Positions 31,220 to 43,344 of a stretch of 64,000 nt of DNA are shown here, one piece after another. The notes beneath the pieces were generated by a model, which saw only the letters and a program-made list of their open reading frames with translations, did not search any database and had not been told where the DNA came from. Both the position numbers and the translations under genes were made by a program. Numbering within the stretch: the first letter of the stretch is position 1; each line of letters starts with the position of its first letter. Origin of the DNA: Oenanthe sinensis (taxonomy: Eukaryota; Streptophyta; Magnoliopsida; Apiales; Apiaceae); contig CM053799.1 of NCBI GenBank assembly GCA_028671895.1, positions 50,965,455 to 51,029,454 on the forward strand, written 5' to 3'.

Positions 31220-33711
31220 ATGTTCAATCCACTTTCATCTCTCGACACTTCTCGCACAACATGGAAGATCAAGGTACGTGTTGCAAGAATGTGGCCAACG
31301 GCATCATCTGCATCTGATGGTAAAGATGGCGTAAAAGATTACAACCTCATCCTACTTGATGATGATGTAATTCAGATTATTTAACTATTTTATCCTATTT
31401 ACTAGTCATGTATACCACCACTAATATGAGTAACATATATTCCTATAGAAATACCATCTTCACTATTTTTATCCTATTTACCAGTCATGTATAACACCAC
31501 TAATATGAGTAACATATATTTGTGTAGAATTACCATCTTCATGTTTTTGTGTATGCTGATAATTGGATAACAATTGCCAAAGACATGGTGGAAGGATGAG
31601 TTTACATAATAACCAATTTCTACACAAAACAGGCAATAGGAACACTAAGGCCAACTAGCTCGAAGATCATCATTAATTTTTCCAACTCAACCACTGTTGA
31701 AAAGCTAGAGGAAGATGACTTCATGATTCCAAAACATAAGTTTGAATTTGTGGATTTAGGTGAACTCTTTGGCCTTGCAAGTAGTTATGAAAACGAGATC
31801 ACTCCTGCATATTCAACAGATTGACATATTATGTTCCTGTCAATGTAGATGCTGTTAATGTTAAAAATTATGTTTCTTAATTATTTAATTTTATTTATTA
31901 GATATTATTGGCGTTATGGAGGATTTCAAGGACGTGAAATCAATCAAAACCATGTATGGAGACAGGAAGATTTTAAAATTCAGGATCACCGATGGAAGGT
32001 AAAAACAAATTAATTATAGTATTTGTATCTTTCTATAAATAAGATATATCATATTGTACCTTTATTCCGTACTCATATGAATTATTTGAGTTAGTTTCTC
32101 ATTGTCACAATATTTTAAGATTCTAATTTTTACATCGCAATGTAAAGGTATTCTCATAAAGTCACTGTTTGGGGATATCTTGCTGTCAAGACCGATGAAT
32201 TGCACAAGCAAATTAAAGACCGTCCAATCATTGTGATTGTTACCAGCTCTAAGTTGAAAGTATTCAAGAGTAAGCTTCACACACATTAAGCATATGTTAA
32301 AAAATATAAATCGTGAGATACTTTTAACGCTCCTTTATTTTTGATATGTTTCCGGTTCTGTTCAAATTAACACTTTACCATCTTCCAAGATATATCTTGA
32401 TCTGGATGATGAAGTTGTTGCTGCAATGAGGGCAAGGTATTTCAAAATAAAATTTGTTTTTAGACATTTATGTAATTGATATGATTGTGTCTGTTTTTGT
32501 TTTATGAGCTTTATCAATTTAAATTAATTTTCAGGCTCGAGGAAGAGGGTTATAAGACTTTTGATAACTCTTACCTTGGTTCACCAATACCAACTCCAGC
32601 AATTCCTGTTATTGAAATAGTGACACTGAGTGAACTATCTGAAAAAACTACGTTGGAGATGGGAAGGTTTGCAGATAACTAAAAATTAATAATATATAAT
32701 CAACTTATGTTTTTTGTTACAACTAACATTTATTAAATCACAATGCAGCTTAAGTTTCTATGCTGTGTTCAGATTTTAAATGTTGATCAAGCTGAGAAGT
32801 GGTGGTACTATTGCTGCTCTAATTGTTATGGTGATTTAGCTAGATATGAGGGAAGGTACAAGTGTTCAGCATGTCTAAAATTAATTCCTGTGGCTGAAAC
32901 AAGGTTGATTTTCATATATTTTTATACAAACAACTGCTATATCACATCATCACTATATTATGCACTTTGACCTGTTAATGTTTTCTATCTGTTGTATCTT
33001 ATCAGGTCAAGATAGTTGTACTTGCTGCAGACAAGGACAAAGCATTTAACTTCATTCTGCTAGATAAAGCTTCCAAGCGCATCATTGGCCAGACTGCAAC
33101 AAAACTCATCTCTGATAACATGAAGGTATATTGAGCCATATGTTTTAATATTTGTCTTATTACTCTATGTTACTGTCATGTCCAGTATATTATTTAACAA
33201 TCTCCGTTGAAACTTCATTCTATAGTTGGAAGAAACTGGTGAATATCCTACAATGATTAAGCAGATAATTGGGAAAGAATTCACTTTTCAAATTGAAATA
33301 AGCTCTGACAATGTTGTGCTCAAAAGTAAAATCTTTAGTGTCATTGATGCTTATGACAATGAGTTTTCTACATCTTCACCCTCTACTTCCACCATGGCTG
33401 GATTCACTCTGTCAAGTTCTTCTGAGGTTAGTCACCATCATAAATGACTATAACTCTTCAACTCTAACCTGTCAGATTTATCTATTATACAAAGCATGCA
33501 CTTACTTCTTAATTCTAATCGCAGAACATAATTGATCTGTCTAACTGTACGGACACTTCAGGTTCTCCTCAGTCAATTTCCAAGAAACCGAAAATGGTAA
33601 TTTTTTTTATTTTTTTTTAAATATATACTCAAATTTTACATTGATTACAAGTTATCCTCTTTACCTGCTTATATCTACAGTATTCTTATTTTGAAACAGG
33701 AGAAGATGTAA
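31220..33711 (+). CDS. Helitron-encoded RPA1-like single-stranded-DNA-binding protein
   Basis: About ten exons with GT-AG borders: 31220-31366, 31633-31821, about 31906-32000, 32149-32268, about 32387-32436, 32535-32667, 32774-32902, 33006-33125, 33226-33425, 33525-33596 and 33700-33711 (TAA). Exon 1 is an RPA-type OB fold (KVRVARMWP, KDYNLILLDD). Later exons carry a second OB fold (IIGVMEDFKDVKS, YSHKVTVWGYLAV) and the zinc-ribbon OB fold of the RPA70 C-terminus (WWYYCCSNCYGDLARYEG, CSACLKLIPVAETR, KIVVLAADKDKAFNFILL). RPA70 binds ssDNA in replication and repair. RPA-like genes are a known passenger of plant Helitrons, thought to coat the displaced strand. The only clear defect is at the end of exon 2, where no good GT donor is seen before TGA at about 31822-31824. 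The frame is otherwise open. Confidence 0.8.
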
Positions 33712-34104
33712 TCAAGTTACAGATTTGCCGAAGCTTCTTGCAGGTCATCTATGCTTGCAGAGTACTGCACTGCCAGCAACTTCAGTTTTTCATTTTAAAT
33801 TCAAATAAAGTGTTATGATGACTTGAGTTTTTTGTGGTTTCTCTCTATTGCGTATTTCATCATTGTTTAACAAAGCTTTCAGACATTTTTCCGGCTCCGA
33901 ATAAAGTTGTTATGTTTTTTACATTCAATCTTTTTCATATATGCCAAATTTACATATCATATCTCAGACTCATGTAATTTATGTTTTAATTCGTTGGAAA
34001 CCTGCTCAGCACAAATGTATACTTTAACAATACGCGAGTTTAAATCTTCAAACCATGTGTTTAGCTTCTGGAAAATTTGATTACGAGAATAAACAAATCA
34101 CTGA

Positions 34105-34961
34105 TTTTAGCCAGTTGGTTCTTGATGTTGGAAACGGTGTGCTATACCTACTCTTAATTCTAATGATCTCACACATGATCCAGAAGTCGTAATTCCTGAT
34201 AATTTCCTAATTAAGTCTTCAAATGCTTTCATTAAGGACATTGTTGATGTTATATATCCTGATTTTGTAAAAAATATGACTGATTCTTCTTACTTGAGAC
34301 AAAGATCAATTCTTGCACCTACAAATGCAGTTGTTGGTGATGTCAATGACTATGTTGTTGATCTAATTCCGGGAGAAACCCATATACATTATAGTCAAGA
34401 TTCCCTTGACGATGATGTTGGAGGACAAAATGATTTCAGCAGTGCATTCCCAGTTGAGTATCTAAATTCTATTAATATGCCTTGCCATCCAAAACACGAA
34501 CTCAAGTTGAAAGTTAGAACCGTCGTAATGCTAATGAGGAACCTCAATCAAATTTTGGGTCTCTGTAATGGCACCAGAATGATTGTCCGAAAGTGTCTGA
34601 AGAATAGCATCTTATGTGAAATTTTATGTGGTTCGCAGTTTGGATGGATGCACATTATTCCAAGAATTGAAATGGTTACCACTGATACCAAATGGCCGTT
34701 TGACTTCAAGAGAATACAATTTCTTTTGCAGTTGTGTTTCGCAATGACCGTTAACAAAAGTCAGGGCTAGTCACTAGAAAAGGTTGGATTATATCTTCCT
34801 CAGTTTGTTTTCTCACATGGACAACTGTACGTTGCTGTTTCTAGAGTTACGTCTCCGCTAGGATTGCACATGTTGATTTTTGATGACAACGGTGGTTATA
34901 AGAACATTACTGCTAATGTGGTGTACGAAGAAGTATTTTGTAATATGTCAATGGCTAGATA
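34105..34961 (+). pseudogene. Second Helitron helicase, C-terminal part only
   Basis: Starts in the middle of the helicase (FSQLVLDVGNG), then RQRSILAPTNAVVGDVN, YLNSINMPCHPKHELKLKV, VVMLMRNLNQILGLCNGTRM and the motif V/VI region (MTVNKSQG, HGQLYVAVSRVTS). It is clearly related to 27800-28557 but diverged throughout, so it is not a recent copy. A frameshift lies near 34140 and TAG at 34768-34770 replaces the glutamine of the KSQGQ motif. No Rep or Walker A part is present. Confidence 0.85.
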
Positions 34962-35689
34962 GGAAAACTGGTGATTGCTTCTTTCCAATGTAAATTTATT
35001 ATAACTTTCTATGTGATTGCTTGAATGTTAGAAAGCAATTTTAATAATTTCGCAATATTGAGTGTATGGATTAAGTTTATCAATATTATATATATTATCA
35101 ATTAATATTCAAACAAACTACAGATTTCATATTAATTACCAAATCTGCCGAAATGAATGGCCAACAACTTGATTTTCCTCAATTCAATCATTTACGATAT
35201 GTATCATTTTTATATTTTTAAAGAGATTTGCAAGTTACAAACATGAGTATTATCTTAAAAGAATCAACAATCATACATGCCAATCAGAGATATTTGTTTT
35301 TATTGTGCTCCTAATTGATAATGTTTTTGATTTTGTTTCTAATTGTGATCCTGAATGTACATCATTAGCTTTTACCAAAGAATCATCCTCATTTAATAGG
35401 TTGGTTACCAAACATATATCATTATCATTAATTCTCATATCAATCAGTGTGGTAAGCAGATATCTCAACTTATCAATATTAATAGTCAATATTCTAGAGG
35501 CATTTTGTCACCACTCAAACACAGATGAGGAACAGAGTATCACTATAAAAAGAGAGCTAGAGTTAATTTACATTTCAATTGAATAATAACACTATGGTTT
35601 GAAGTGACTAATTAAAAATATAGTTAGAAGTTTGTTGCACTTTTTATAGTTCATATAAATTCTAACTATCTATCTTTCTTCGCAAGTAG

Positions 35690-36890
35690 ATGTTTTTAAT
35701 TCTCTACAAACACTTGACAGAGCAGGAATGACCGGAAGAATCATAGTTCGTGTAACTCGCATGTGGGCTTCAACTGCTAATGATGGATTCGATTTTCTGG
35801 GTATGGATATGATTCTGTTGGATGCTGAGGTAACTATTTTTTCCAATGTATCATGGATTGTTGAAAATACTAATAGTTTGCACCAATTGTAAATTAACCA
35901 GACTTTGATTACATATTCAGGATTTTCATGTTCATGCATTTGCAAGTCCAAGAGTATGACAGTTTTTTGAGAATATAGTCGAGGAAGGTAACATTTACAA
36001 TTTGGGTGATTTCACAACCACAGAAGCAACTGGAACTCTAAGGCCTGTTTCCTCCGATATCAAAATTCTGTTTACCTATGAAACGGCTGCAGACCAAGTA
36101 ATTGTTCACCCTAACATAGCTATACCATTCCATAACTTGAAGAATTATATGATGATGCACACTCATATTTACCAGGCCATGTTCAGACATTTGCACCAGG
36201 TTAATGATATCCAAACATTTTAGTTATGGTATATGGAAAATCCTACTTATTCACAAACTTCTTTTCTTTTATAGATGTCATTGGTGTTGTTTCTAATATA
36301 GAGCAGAAAATGGATGTATAAACAATCTGGGGTCCAAGGTCATGCCAGCGCTTTATGCTTACCAATGGAAGGTAACCGTAGATTTGAATATTAAATTGTA
36401 CTGTTTCAAAGTCATATATACAATACAATAGTAATTTTCTATGTGACCATGTTTGTTCTATGGTATCCTCCTCTCAGGAGTTTTTTCAAAGTTTCACTTT
36501 GGGATGCACAGATTAATGAGTTAGAACCACTTCTCCAAGGAGGATTACAAGCACCTGCTATCATCATTTTTGCAAGTTGCAAGATTACAAAGTTTCCCAG
36601 TAACCTTCTTATTTATTCCAAGCCAATAATGTTATTTTCATACCAAATCATGTTAGCTTTTATCAAGAAATGTTCCTGACACTTTTGTTAACAGGTTTCA
36701 TTACATTAACCTACATACAATCTTCTAGGATTTATATTAATCTTCCACACGATGCTGTTAACAATACGAGGGCAAGGTACATTAATATTCCAAAAAATTC
36801 TATCTATGGGTTAGTTTTATTAATTTAACCTCAACATTATGAGAATTTGTTTTTATTTCCCCAGGATTCTCAGCCAAGGAGAATAGGCAA
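35690..36890 (+). pseudogene. Second RPA1-like gene, truncated
   Basis: Exon-like pieces in the same order as the gene at 31220: SLQTLDRAGMTGRIIVRVTR with MDMILLDAE (about 35692-35829), FHVHAFASPRV (about 35923), LGDFTTTEATGTLRPVSSD (36004-36150), DVIGVVSNIEQKM (about 36275), FFKVSLWDAQINELEPLLQG (36479-36600) and INLPHDAVNNTRARILSQG ending at about 36885. In-frame stops occur at 35957 and about 36318. The zinc-ribbon third OB fold is missing. It follows a second helicase fragment just as the first RPA gene follows the first helicase. Confidence 0.75.
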
Positions 36891-37600
36891 TAATTGATGG
36901 ACAAGTTTGAAGAGTTTATGCCATGAATGATATTGGTTTATCACAAGTTTAAAGACAATTTTAATCAATTTTGCATTTTCAGTCAACTATGTAGTTATAA
37001 ATCTATTTGTTGGAAGTTTGTAATTTTAAAAACTTATTTGATTCAAGTAACTGGCAATATATTGATTTTGAAATTTGGTTTAATTGTGTAATTTTAAAAA
37101 CTTATAAATAATATATTCAACCAAATGCACTACTTTCCCGACATAGCACAATTACAAGTTGTACACTATCGTTTATAAATTCAAATCACGAACATTCCAT
37201 GTAATAACAATCACATTTTCCAGAAAATGGAATATCAAATTAAACACCACATTGAATTTGAATCCCAAACACATACCTCCATTTGATTGTAGGCGATTTA
37301 TAGAATGCTTATTTGAACAGGATTGTTCGTGTGATGAGTGTCTTTGCTTTGAAAATATAGGAGCACTGTCAAAAAATTATATATATTTTTTCCCATTAAT
37401 TTGTAGCTTGCTCAGCATAAACGTAAATTTCAACGACCTAAGCATTCCATTTGATGAAAGCATAGAGTAAATTGTTTGAGACAACAAAGACTAACCCAAA
37501 TTCGGAATTTCCATGCATCTCATTTCCAGTCATTCCTCTATATCGTACAGCTATAATACAACAATCTAAACCAACAAACTCAATATTCAATTACAAACAT
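36891..37600. other. Spacer with no recognised gene
   Basis: AT-rich. One frame (37159-37470) holds a cysteine-rich stretch (CLFEQDCSCDECLCF), but I cannot assign it to any family and do not call it a gene. Confidence 0.3.
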
Positions 37601-37607
37601 TTCATTC

Positions 37608-38876
37608 GTCTTCTACTGCAGACATTGGTTCATCATCCCTACTTGTAGGTTCCTCAATTTGTCCACCTCCCAGTCCAATTCCCTCATGTCCATCGTCCGA
37701 ATCAAAGTTAGAAATAGAACCAGAATCAGAATCGGAATCAGTTGAAGAATCTGTCATAAAAAGATCATATTGTCACCTAATAAGTTAAAGCGTGATGTCT
37801 TTTTAAAATTCCGATTAAATTTTAAAATAATTTAGTAGAACAGAGTCTTACCAATGTTCATTATTTCAAAATATTTTTCAATCTTCATTCTATCAAAGAT
37901 AGTTAACTCAAATTAAGCCCCACCGTTATACTTGAACATAACAACATCCCAAACTGTAATGTATCTTCTCCTCACCATTGGTAGCAGGCCAAAGATTTTT
38001 TTAGTATTCCACCAAAATGTACCAGGAAACACTTCCCCATTTCGAAGGACAATTGTAATATTAGCTGGGATGACATTTCTGAACCTATCAACAAAGCTAT
38101 CTGGTACATCCTGATATTCATATAACCATACAATTACTACAATGTCGATAATTATTTAAACATTGTCCAAATACCAATATAACACTACAATCTGTATATA
38201 AAATACAGAACTTACAGCTTCCCCGTCCATTACGATTGTCGCCATTTGGAATGTTATAAACTTCTAACCTACTCCTCCTACCTTATCTAATACAATGAAA
38301 CAATCAAGACGGTACAATCACTCTAAAAAAATACATATCTGGATGGAATTTTATTTTGTATTTTATATTCTTACCTTAATGATAGACCGGTGCTCGAGGA
38401 ACGTCATCAATCTCCCCATATTCTATTTCAGACATTCCATCTCCGAAAATATTAATAAATATTAATTAAGAAATTACCCTCGCCTGTATAGTATAAAACC
38501 AACATCACACCAGCTGCACCCATAAAGTCATCGACCAGCTCATGAAGATCAGTCAGACATTGTTCATTATGTTCGTAAATTACGTTCATTTCACGGCCAT
38601 TTGGGAGCTGCAACCTAACTCCTAAGGGAATCTGTTCTCCATATTGCTCTATGAATCTAGCTGGCAGTATCTGTTAAAATGAGAGTTATTTTATATTATC
38701 TAATTAAGGAATACTATAAACTATTCGAATTATAAATAATACTAGAATTATCTAACAACTGGAAGTACCAAATTCAAATTCTAAATATATCAGTCTGTCA
38801 CTATTGAACTCAATTGCTCTCATCTGTTTGAAAAGTTTTGGCCAGCGTCCCAGCATATCACCATTGACCTGCTATT
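37608..38876 (-). pseudogene. B3-domain-like gene, antisense to the Helitron genes
   Basis: Minus-strand exons, read from 38876 down: MLGRWPKLFKQMRAIEFNSD (about 38876-38757); ILPARFIEQYGEQIPLGVRL with VMLVLYYTGEGNF (about 38672-38475); a short linker (IEYGEIDDVPRAPVYH); DVPDSFVDRFRNVIPANITI with GEVFPGTFWW and VWDVVMFKYNGGA (about 38112-37855); and an acidic tail (TDSDSDSGS) ending in a stop near 37608. The pattern of a hydrophobic strand with a Leu-Pro turn, LRNGEVF and a final D-x-V-x-F-K-Y-x-G-G resembles tandem plant B3 DNA-binding domains of the REM type. A TAA about 20 codons before the end of the second domain makes it likely dead. A captured transcription factor or an accessory gene of the Helitron are both possible. 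Confidence 0.55.
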
Positions 38877-39153
38877 GTAGTTAAATTTCAACAAACAATT
38901 TACAAAAATATTAATCTATCAGTCAATAATGTTTGCATATATTAAACCACACAAACTACCTGCATTAAGTACATTAACTACAATCGATCAACATTCAAAA
39001 CAACAATATTGTGCAGTATGATCGATACATTTATTCGAAGTTCATTAGGTAGATACATATCAAGTAGATGTATCAACAGCACATTAAACATGTATTTCAA
39101 ATAGCTTTAATCACCACGAAACTATGTAGTCGAATTCAGCTTGAAAGAGGGAT

Positions 39154-41528
39154 CACTACAAGGAAAACTGAAACAGACAACGGCTTTTCCCCGTTGTCTG
39201 ACACCCTGTTTGCCCGTTGAGTATTAAGGCGCCGTCTGATATGCACCTCAGACAACGGTATGCTAACTGTTATCCAAAAGATAGCAAGACAACGCCCCAT
39301 GTTCTAGAAACCGTTGTATAACACCTAGAAACAACAACGCTATGCTTAAAAACACTTGTGTGAAATGAAGTCAGTCAAGTGTTTTAAAATTAACATATGT
39401 TGTTGTTCAAGGGTTAAGACAATGGTTCCTTAAATAGCAAGAGTTGTTTTATCAAAAGTTACACAACAGTTTTATAAATGAATATCATTATTGCATAGGT
39501 GAATCCACAAGTGTTTTTAGAAAAAAATGCAACACATGAGAGCCTTTCACACAACAGTTTCTTATTCAAGGAACAGTTGTTGTAGTTCCTACAGACAAAT
39601 CTTTGCTTTGTTTTAAAGTGTTGTTACAACTCTAACACACAACAGTTTATAAATAGAAAATGTTGTCTAAATGACAAGGATACGAGGGTTTTTATTATAT
39701 TTTTTGTTGTGTTTCTTTTAGTTAGACAATGGTTTCTTTCTTTCAAATGCTTGTATTTGTTAATTTGCACAATACATATTTCTAAAAGAACATTTGTCTC
39801 AATATATAGGATACAATGCAATCTTTATTTTAATTTTACACACAATAATTTTCTTATTTAGAACAACTATTGTCAACACAACAAAGCTCTAAACTTAAAA
39901 TTGAATAAAAATATAGTATTTATGCTACACAAATGTTATCAATTTTAAGTTACAACAAGAGTAGTTAATTCAAAGGGCTAGAGGATGTCGTGTATAATAT
40001 TGTCAACGCTTGGGTTTTGTAGGTTGGTTACTGAGCTCCAGCTTTGCTTTATTTACTTTATCTAGTCTTTCCATGTGTATTCCCACTTGGTTCGTATGCC
40101 CCTGCTCTGCTTTTTCTTAACTTTCCATTTCAGAAAAGATGCATTCTTCGAAGTACTCTATCATATTATAATCAAACGTTAACAGGAACGATATTTTAAG
40201 ATAGGTAAGAAATGTCATATCTAAAATAATAAGATTGTGTACATGACAAAAGAACTAAAACCAACTAGAATAGCATATATTGTCTTAAATCAAGTACTTG
40301 TCCACTATTTAGCCAAACCTTAAATACAAAACCTTAAATCAAGTAAAGTATTTACATTCGTAGCTTCCTCGTTTTACGTTCCGCCTTGAGACACTTCTCT
40401 AGCTTCCTCATTTTACGTGCCCACCTTTTCTCTTTTCCTTCTTCTTCATATTCCTATTGCTTCGTCTTCATCTTGTCTCTTCTTCCTATTGTCTCCTCTT
40501 CCACAATCACTTCTCTTGTCTAGCTTCAAATTTTACTTTCCAAATCAATCAAAATTACAATATATTTTTCCAAATCACTAATTAAATGCAGGAGTTCTTC
40601 ATCAAGCAACAATTTATTTTCTTATGTTTTTAAATGCTTAAAACGATTCATTTTTTATGAATTTTAGTTTTTTTTAAGCTACAACTTAGAAAAATATATT
40701 TAATTATGTATATGTACTAATATATATATTTTGCTAGTAATTAGTAGATAATTTATTGTTCGAATAAGAGTTATTAATATGTTTTCTTGTTTAAAAGTTA
40801 GGATATAAGCATTAAGAATTTTTATAAAACTATAATTAGCTCCATATTAAATTAAAAATATTTTTTTCGATAATCAAACCGTACGGATGTTAAGATCTTT
40901 TGGTTTTAGTTATGTATAAAAAAACTAAAATTTTTAAAATTTATTTTGTGTGTTTTTTAACTAAACTAATAAAATGTGTTTAAAAACATTTTTCGTCTTA
41001 TTATGAAAAGGTAATTTTTGTCATCTTCTGTGAAACAGACAACTGTTTTCACAAAAATTGTGTTGTATGAGTTAAACGAAGACAACGGTTTTCTACATAA
41101 AACAATTGTAAAATAAACCGTTGTGTAAAGTTCTTACTTTGCACAACACAACATTGAAAAAGTATTATCTGATGAGCTCTATCAGACAACACAATATTGT
41201 ACTGTTGTGTGAAAACGTCTTACATAATGCCTCTCAATAAACACTTGTCTGATATGAACAACGGTTTCTTATAGAATTGTCTGAAATCTATTCAAACAAC
41301 AGCTTTATTAAACCGTTGTATGGAGCTATTGCTTTGCACAATACGACATATAAAAAGTGTTGTGTGATTAAGTTTTTTAGGCAACGGGTTTAAAACTGTT
41401 ATATAACACATGGATTAGACAACAGTTTTTCGGGGGGGAAATAAACCATTGTATGTTAATTCTGGACAACACTTTTTTCGCTGAGCGTTGTCTGATTGGT
41501 GTTGTCTGAAGCTGTTTTTCTTGTAGTG
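39154..41528. mobile_element. Non-autonomous CACTA (En/Spm) transposon, 2375 bp
   Basis: Starts CACTACAAGGAAAACTGAAA and ends with the inverted form (CTGTTTTTCTTGTAGTG). Both sides carry the 3-bp target duplication GAT (39151-39153 and 41529-41531). Subterminal regions on both sides are filled with repeats of ACAACGG/CCGTTGT and variants (for example a 10-bp stem, CAGACAACGG/CCGTTGTCTG, at 39173-39199), as expected for the transposase-binding repeats of CACTA elements. No transposase frame is visible. A minus-strand stretch near 40340-40440 could encode a very basic, charged peptide, possibly a relic. The element must rely on transposase from elsewhere. Confidence 0.9.
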
Positions 41529-41643
41529 GATAAACACATTTATGAGAAAAACCTGATCAAGTAGTAATGGACCTTAACAACTTACCAAATACATCAATAT
41601 ATCTGAATGTATATATTATCATTTGAATTCCATTCTATACAAC

Positions 41644-41690
41644 TAGTAATATGCCCATGCTATGCATCGGTTTTAACTTATCTTTGGGAA
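41644..41690 (-). mobile_element. Candidate Helitron 3' terminus, minus strand
   Basis: On the minus strand the sequence reads CCGATGCATAGCATGGG, an imperfect hairpin, then CATATTACTAG followed by T. Hairpin, about ten bases, CTAG and a T flank is the plant Helitron 3' end. The body would lie to the right (into about 51850-52900), with the copia element inserted into it. Its 5' end was not identified. Confidence 0.45.
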
Positions 41691-41728
41691 TTATAGTTAA
41701 TTAATTCTATAACTAAATAGAAAATGCA

Positions 41729-41733
41729 CTCGG
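41729..41733 (+). other. Target site duplication CTCGG (left)
   Basis: CTCGG stands directly before the left LTR and again directly after the right LTR at 51850-51854. This is a 5-bp duplication, the usual size for copia integrase. Confidence 0.95.
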
Positions 41734-42973
41734 TGAAAATGCACACCTAGAGGGGGGGTGAATAGGTGTTATGGCTAACAAAGACCAATTTTAATTTTAC
41801 CGAGTTATTAAGCCTGTCAGCTAGCTAAGATTGATTAACAGACACTGTCAGCTAGCTGCTATATGCAATGCAGTACAGAAAAAGTAAATAACACCAAGAC
41901 TTTTAGCCAGGTTCGACCCCTAATCCCCTATGGTCTACGTCCTGGTCCCCTACCAACTGGTAAGAGAGAATATTATTAATCAAAACCAACCACGATTACA
42001 AGATTACAATAATATTCCTCCCATATTCCCTTGCAACTGATACTAGCTTGCTGAAACCCTGTTCTATCGAACTCTCTAGCTCTCTAAGCACTATACTACC
42101 CTAGTACAGCCTTCTCTAGCTCTCTAGTTCCCAAACCCTGTTTCACAAGCTCAATATCCAGCTACAACCATTTACACCTTGAACAAATACAAGTGAAAAA
42201 GATATTACAACTCAAACTATAAGCTCTCTTGTAAATATATAACTATATAGAATACTAGAGCTCGAGATACTTTCTAAGAACGATTTTAGTTTGAGAAGAA
42301 GTGTGTATGTATTTTTCAAATCAGTAGATCTCCACTTTGTTTTTAAAGAGAAAAGCTATACACACTTGTATTTATATCTATATTCGAATTAACAAGGATA
42401 ATGAACGTTAGAATTACAACGTTCAATTTTGTTAAGATATAGATATTTGAAATTACGTATATTGAGGATAAAGAAGATAATAAGTACGTTTGAAATTAAC
42501 CTCAATATAAGTTTAAATGAATAGATAAGAGTTGGTTAAATAATGGATAAGTTTTAGTCAAACTCCAACTCCTATTAAGTAGGAAAGATAATTTAAATAA
42601 TAAAATATGTTTGAATTAATTAAAACTGAGCTCTAATATAATATATAACCATATATATATTAGATAGACTTGTACAAGTAAGATCCTATAAATTCTCCAA
42701 GAAAATCGGACTTCCTTTGCAAATCCAACAGTTTCTGCGTTCCAGTGTCAGCTTGCTGAGACAGAATATTTCCTGCTGTCAGCTCGCTGAAACGCCCTGT
42801 TTTCCTACTTTCAGCTTGCTGTCAATGTACTAAAACATATTATACTGATAAATCATATCAGTAAGCTATTTCCTGCAAAACCAAGTTAGTCCACATATAA
42901 CAGCTTGCTATTTTATATCAAATACAAGCTTTCAGCTTGCTAACAGTGATCATCAAAACACAAAAGGGTTTCA
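41734..42973 (-). repeat. 3' LTR of the Sirevirus element
   Basis: 1240 bp, starting TGAAAATGCACACC and ending AAAGGGTTTCA on the plus strand. It contains at least eight copies or near copies of the palindromic motif TCAGC(N2)GCTGA (41817, 41848, 42044, 42747, 42778, 42810, 42901, 42932). It has seven G in the run at about 41752 where the other LTR has six. Confidence 0.95.
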
Positions 42974-42974
42974 A

Positions 42975-42987
42975 TCTCCCCCTTTTT
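42975..42987 (-). other. Polypurine tract
   Basis: On the minus strand AAAAAGGGGGAGA lies immediately upstream of the 3' LTR, where plus-strand DNA synthesis would be primed. Confidence 0.85.
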
Positions 42988-43344
42988 GATGATTAACACT
43001 AAAATAATTTAGAAGAATAAAATACTCCCCCTAAATTCCTGCAATCCTGTAAACACATGATATAAAATTGCAAATATAATATGCTAAGCATTTAACAGAT
43101 AGATTTAGACCCAAATCATAACATTTCATACCAACATGTACCAGCAAATAATATCCATCAAAACAAACACATGCTTACTAGCATGTAACACCAGCAATTA
43201 TCCAAAAAAAAATTAACAACCAGACCTAAATATTCAGACATACCATCAAACATAATATGAAATAAAATCCAAACCCCAGAAAATATTTTTAAAAATTCAT
43301 CAAATTCTCCTAATACTCCCCCTTAATCATCTAAAAGAGTAGAG

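Noticed and set aside
37159..37470. 103-aa cysteine-containing frame between the second RPA and the B3-like gene
   Set aside because: Composition follows the AT-rich background and no family pattern beyond a chance cysteine cluster was seen.
39173..41520. CRISPR-like array of short repeats (ACAACGG boxes)
   Set aside because: Spacing is irregular, boxes occur in both orientations and they lie inside a CACTA transposon, where subterminal repeats are expected.
41905..41925. tRNA-like B box (GGTTCGACCCC) in the Sirevirus LTR
   Set aside because: No A box at the right distance and no cloverleaf. It is part of the LTR and present in both copies.
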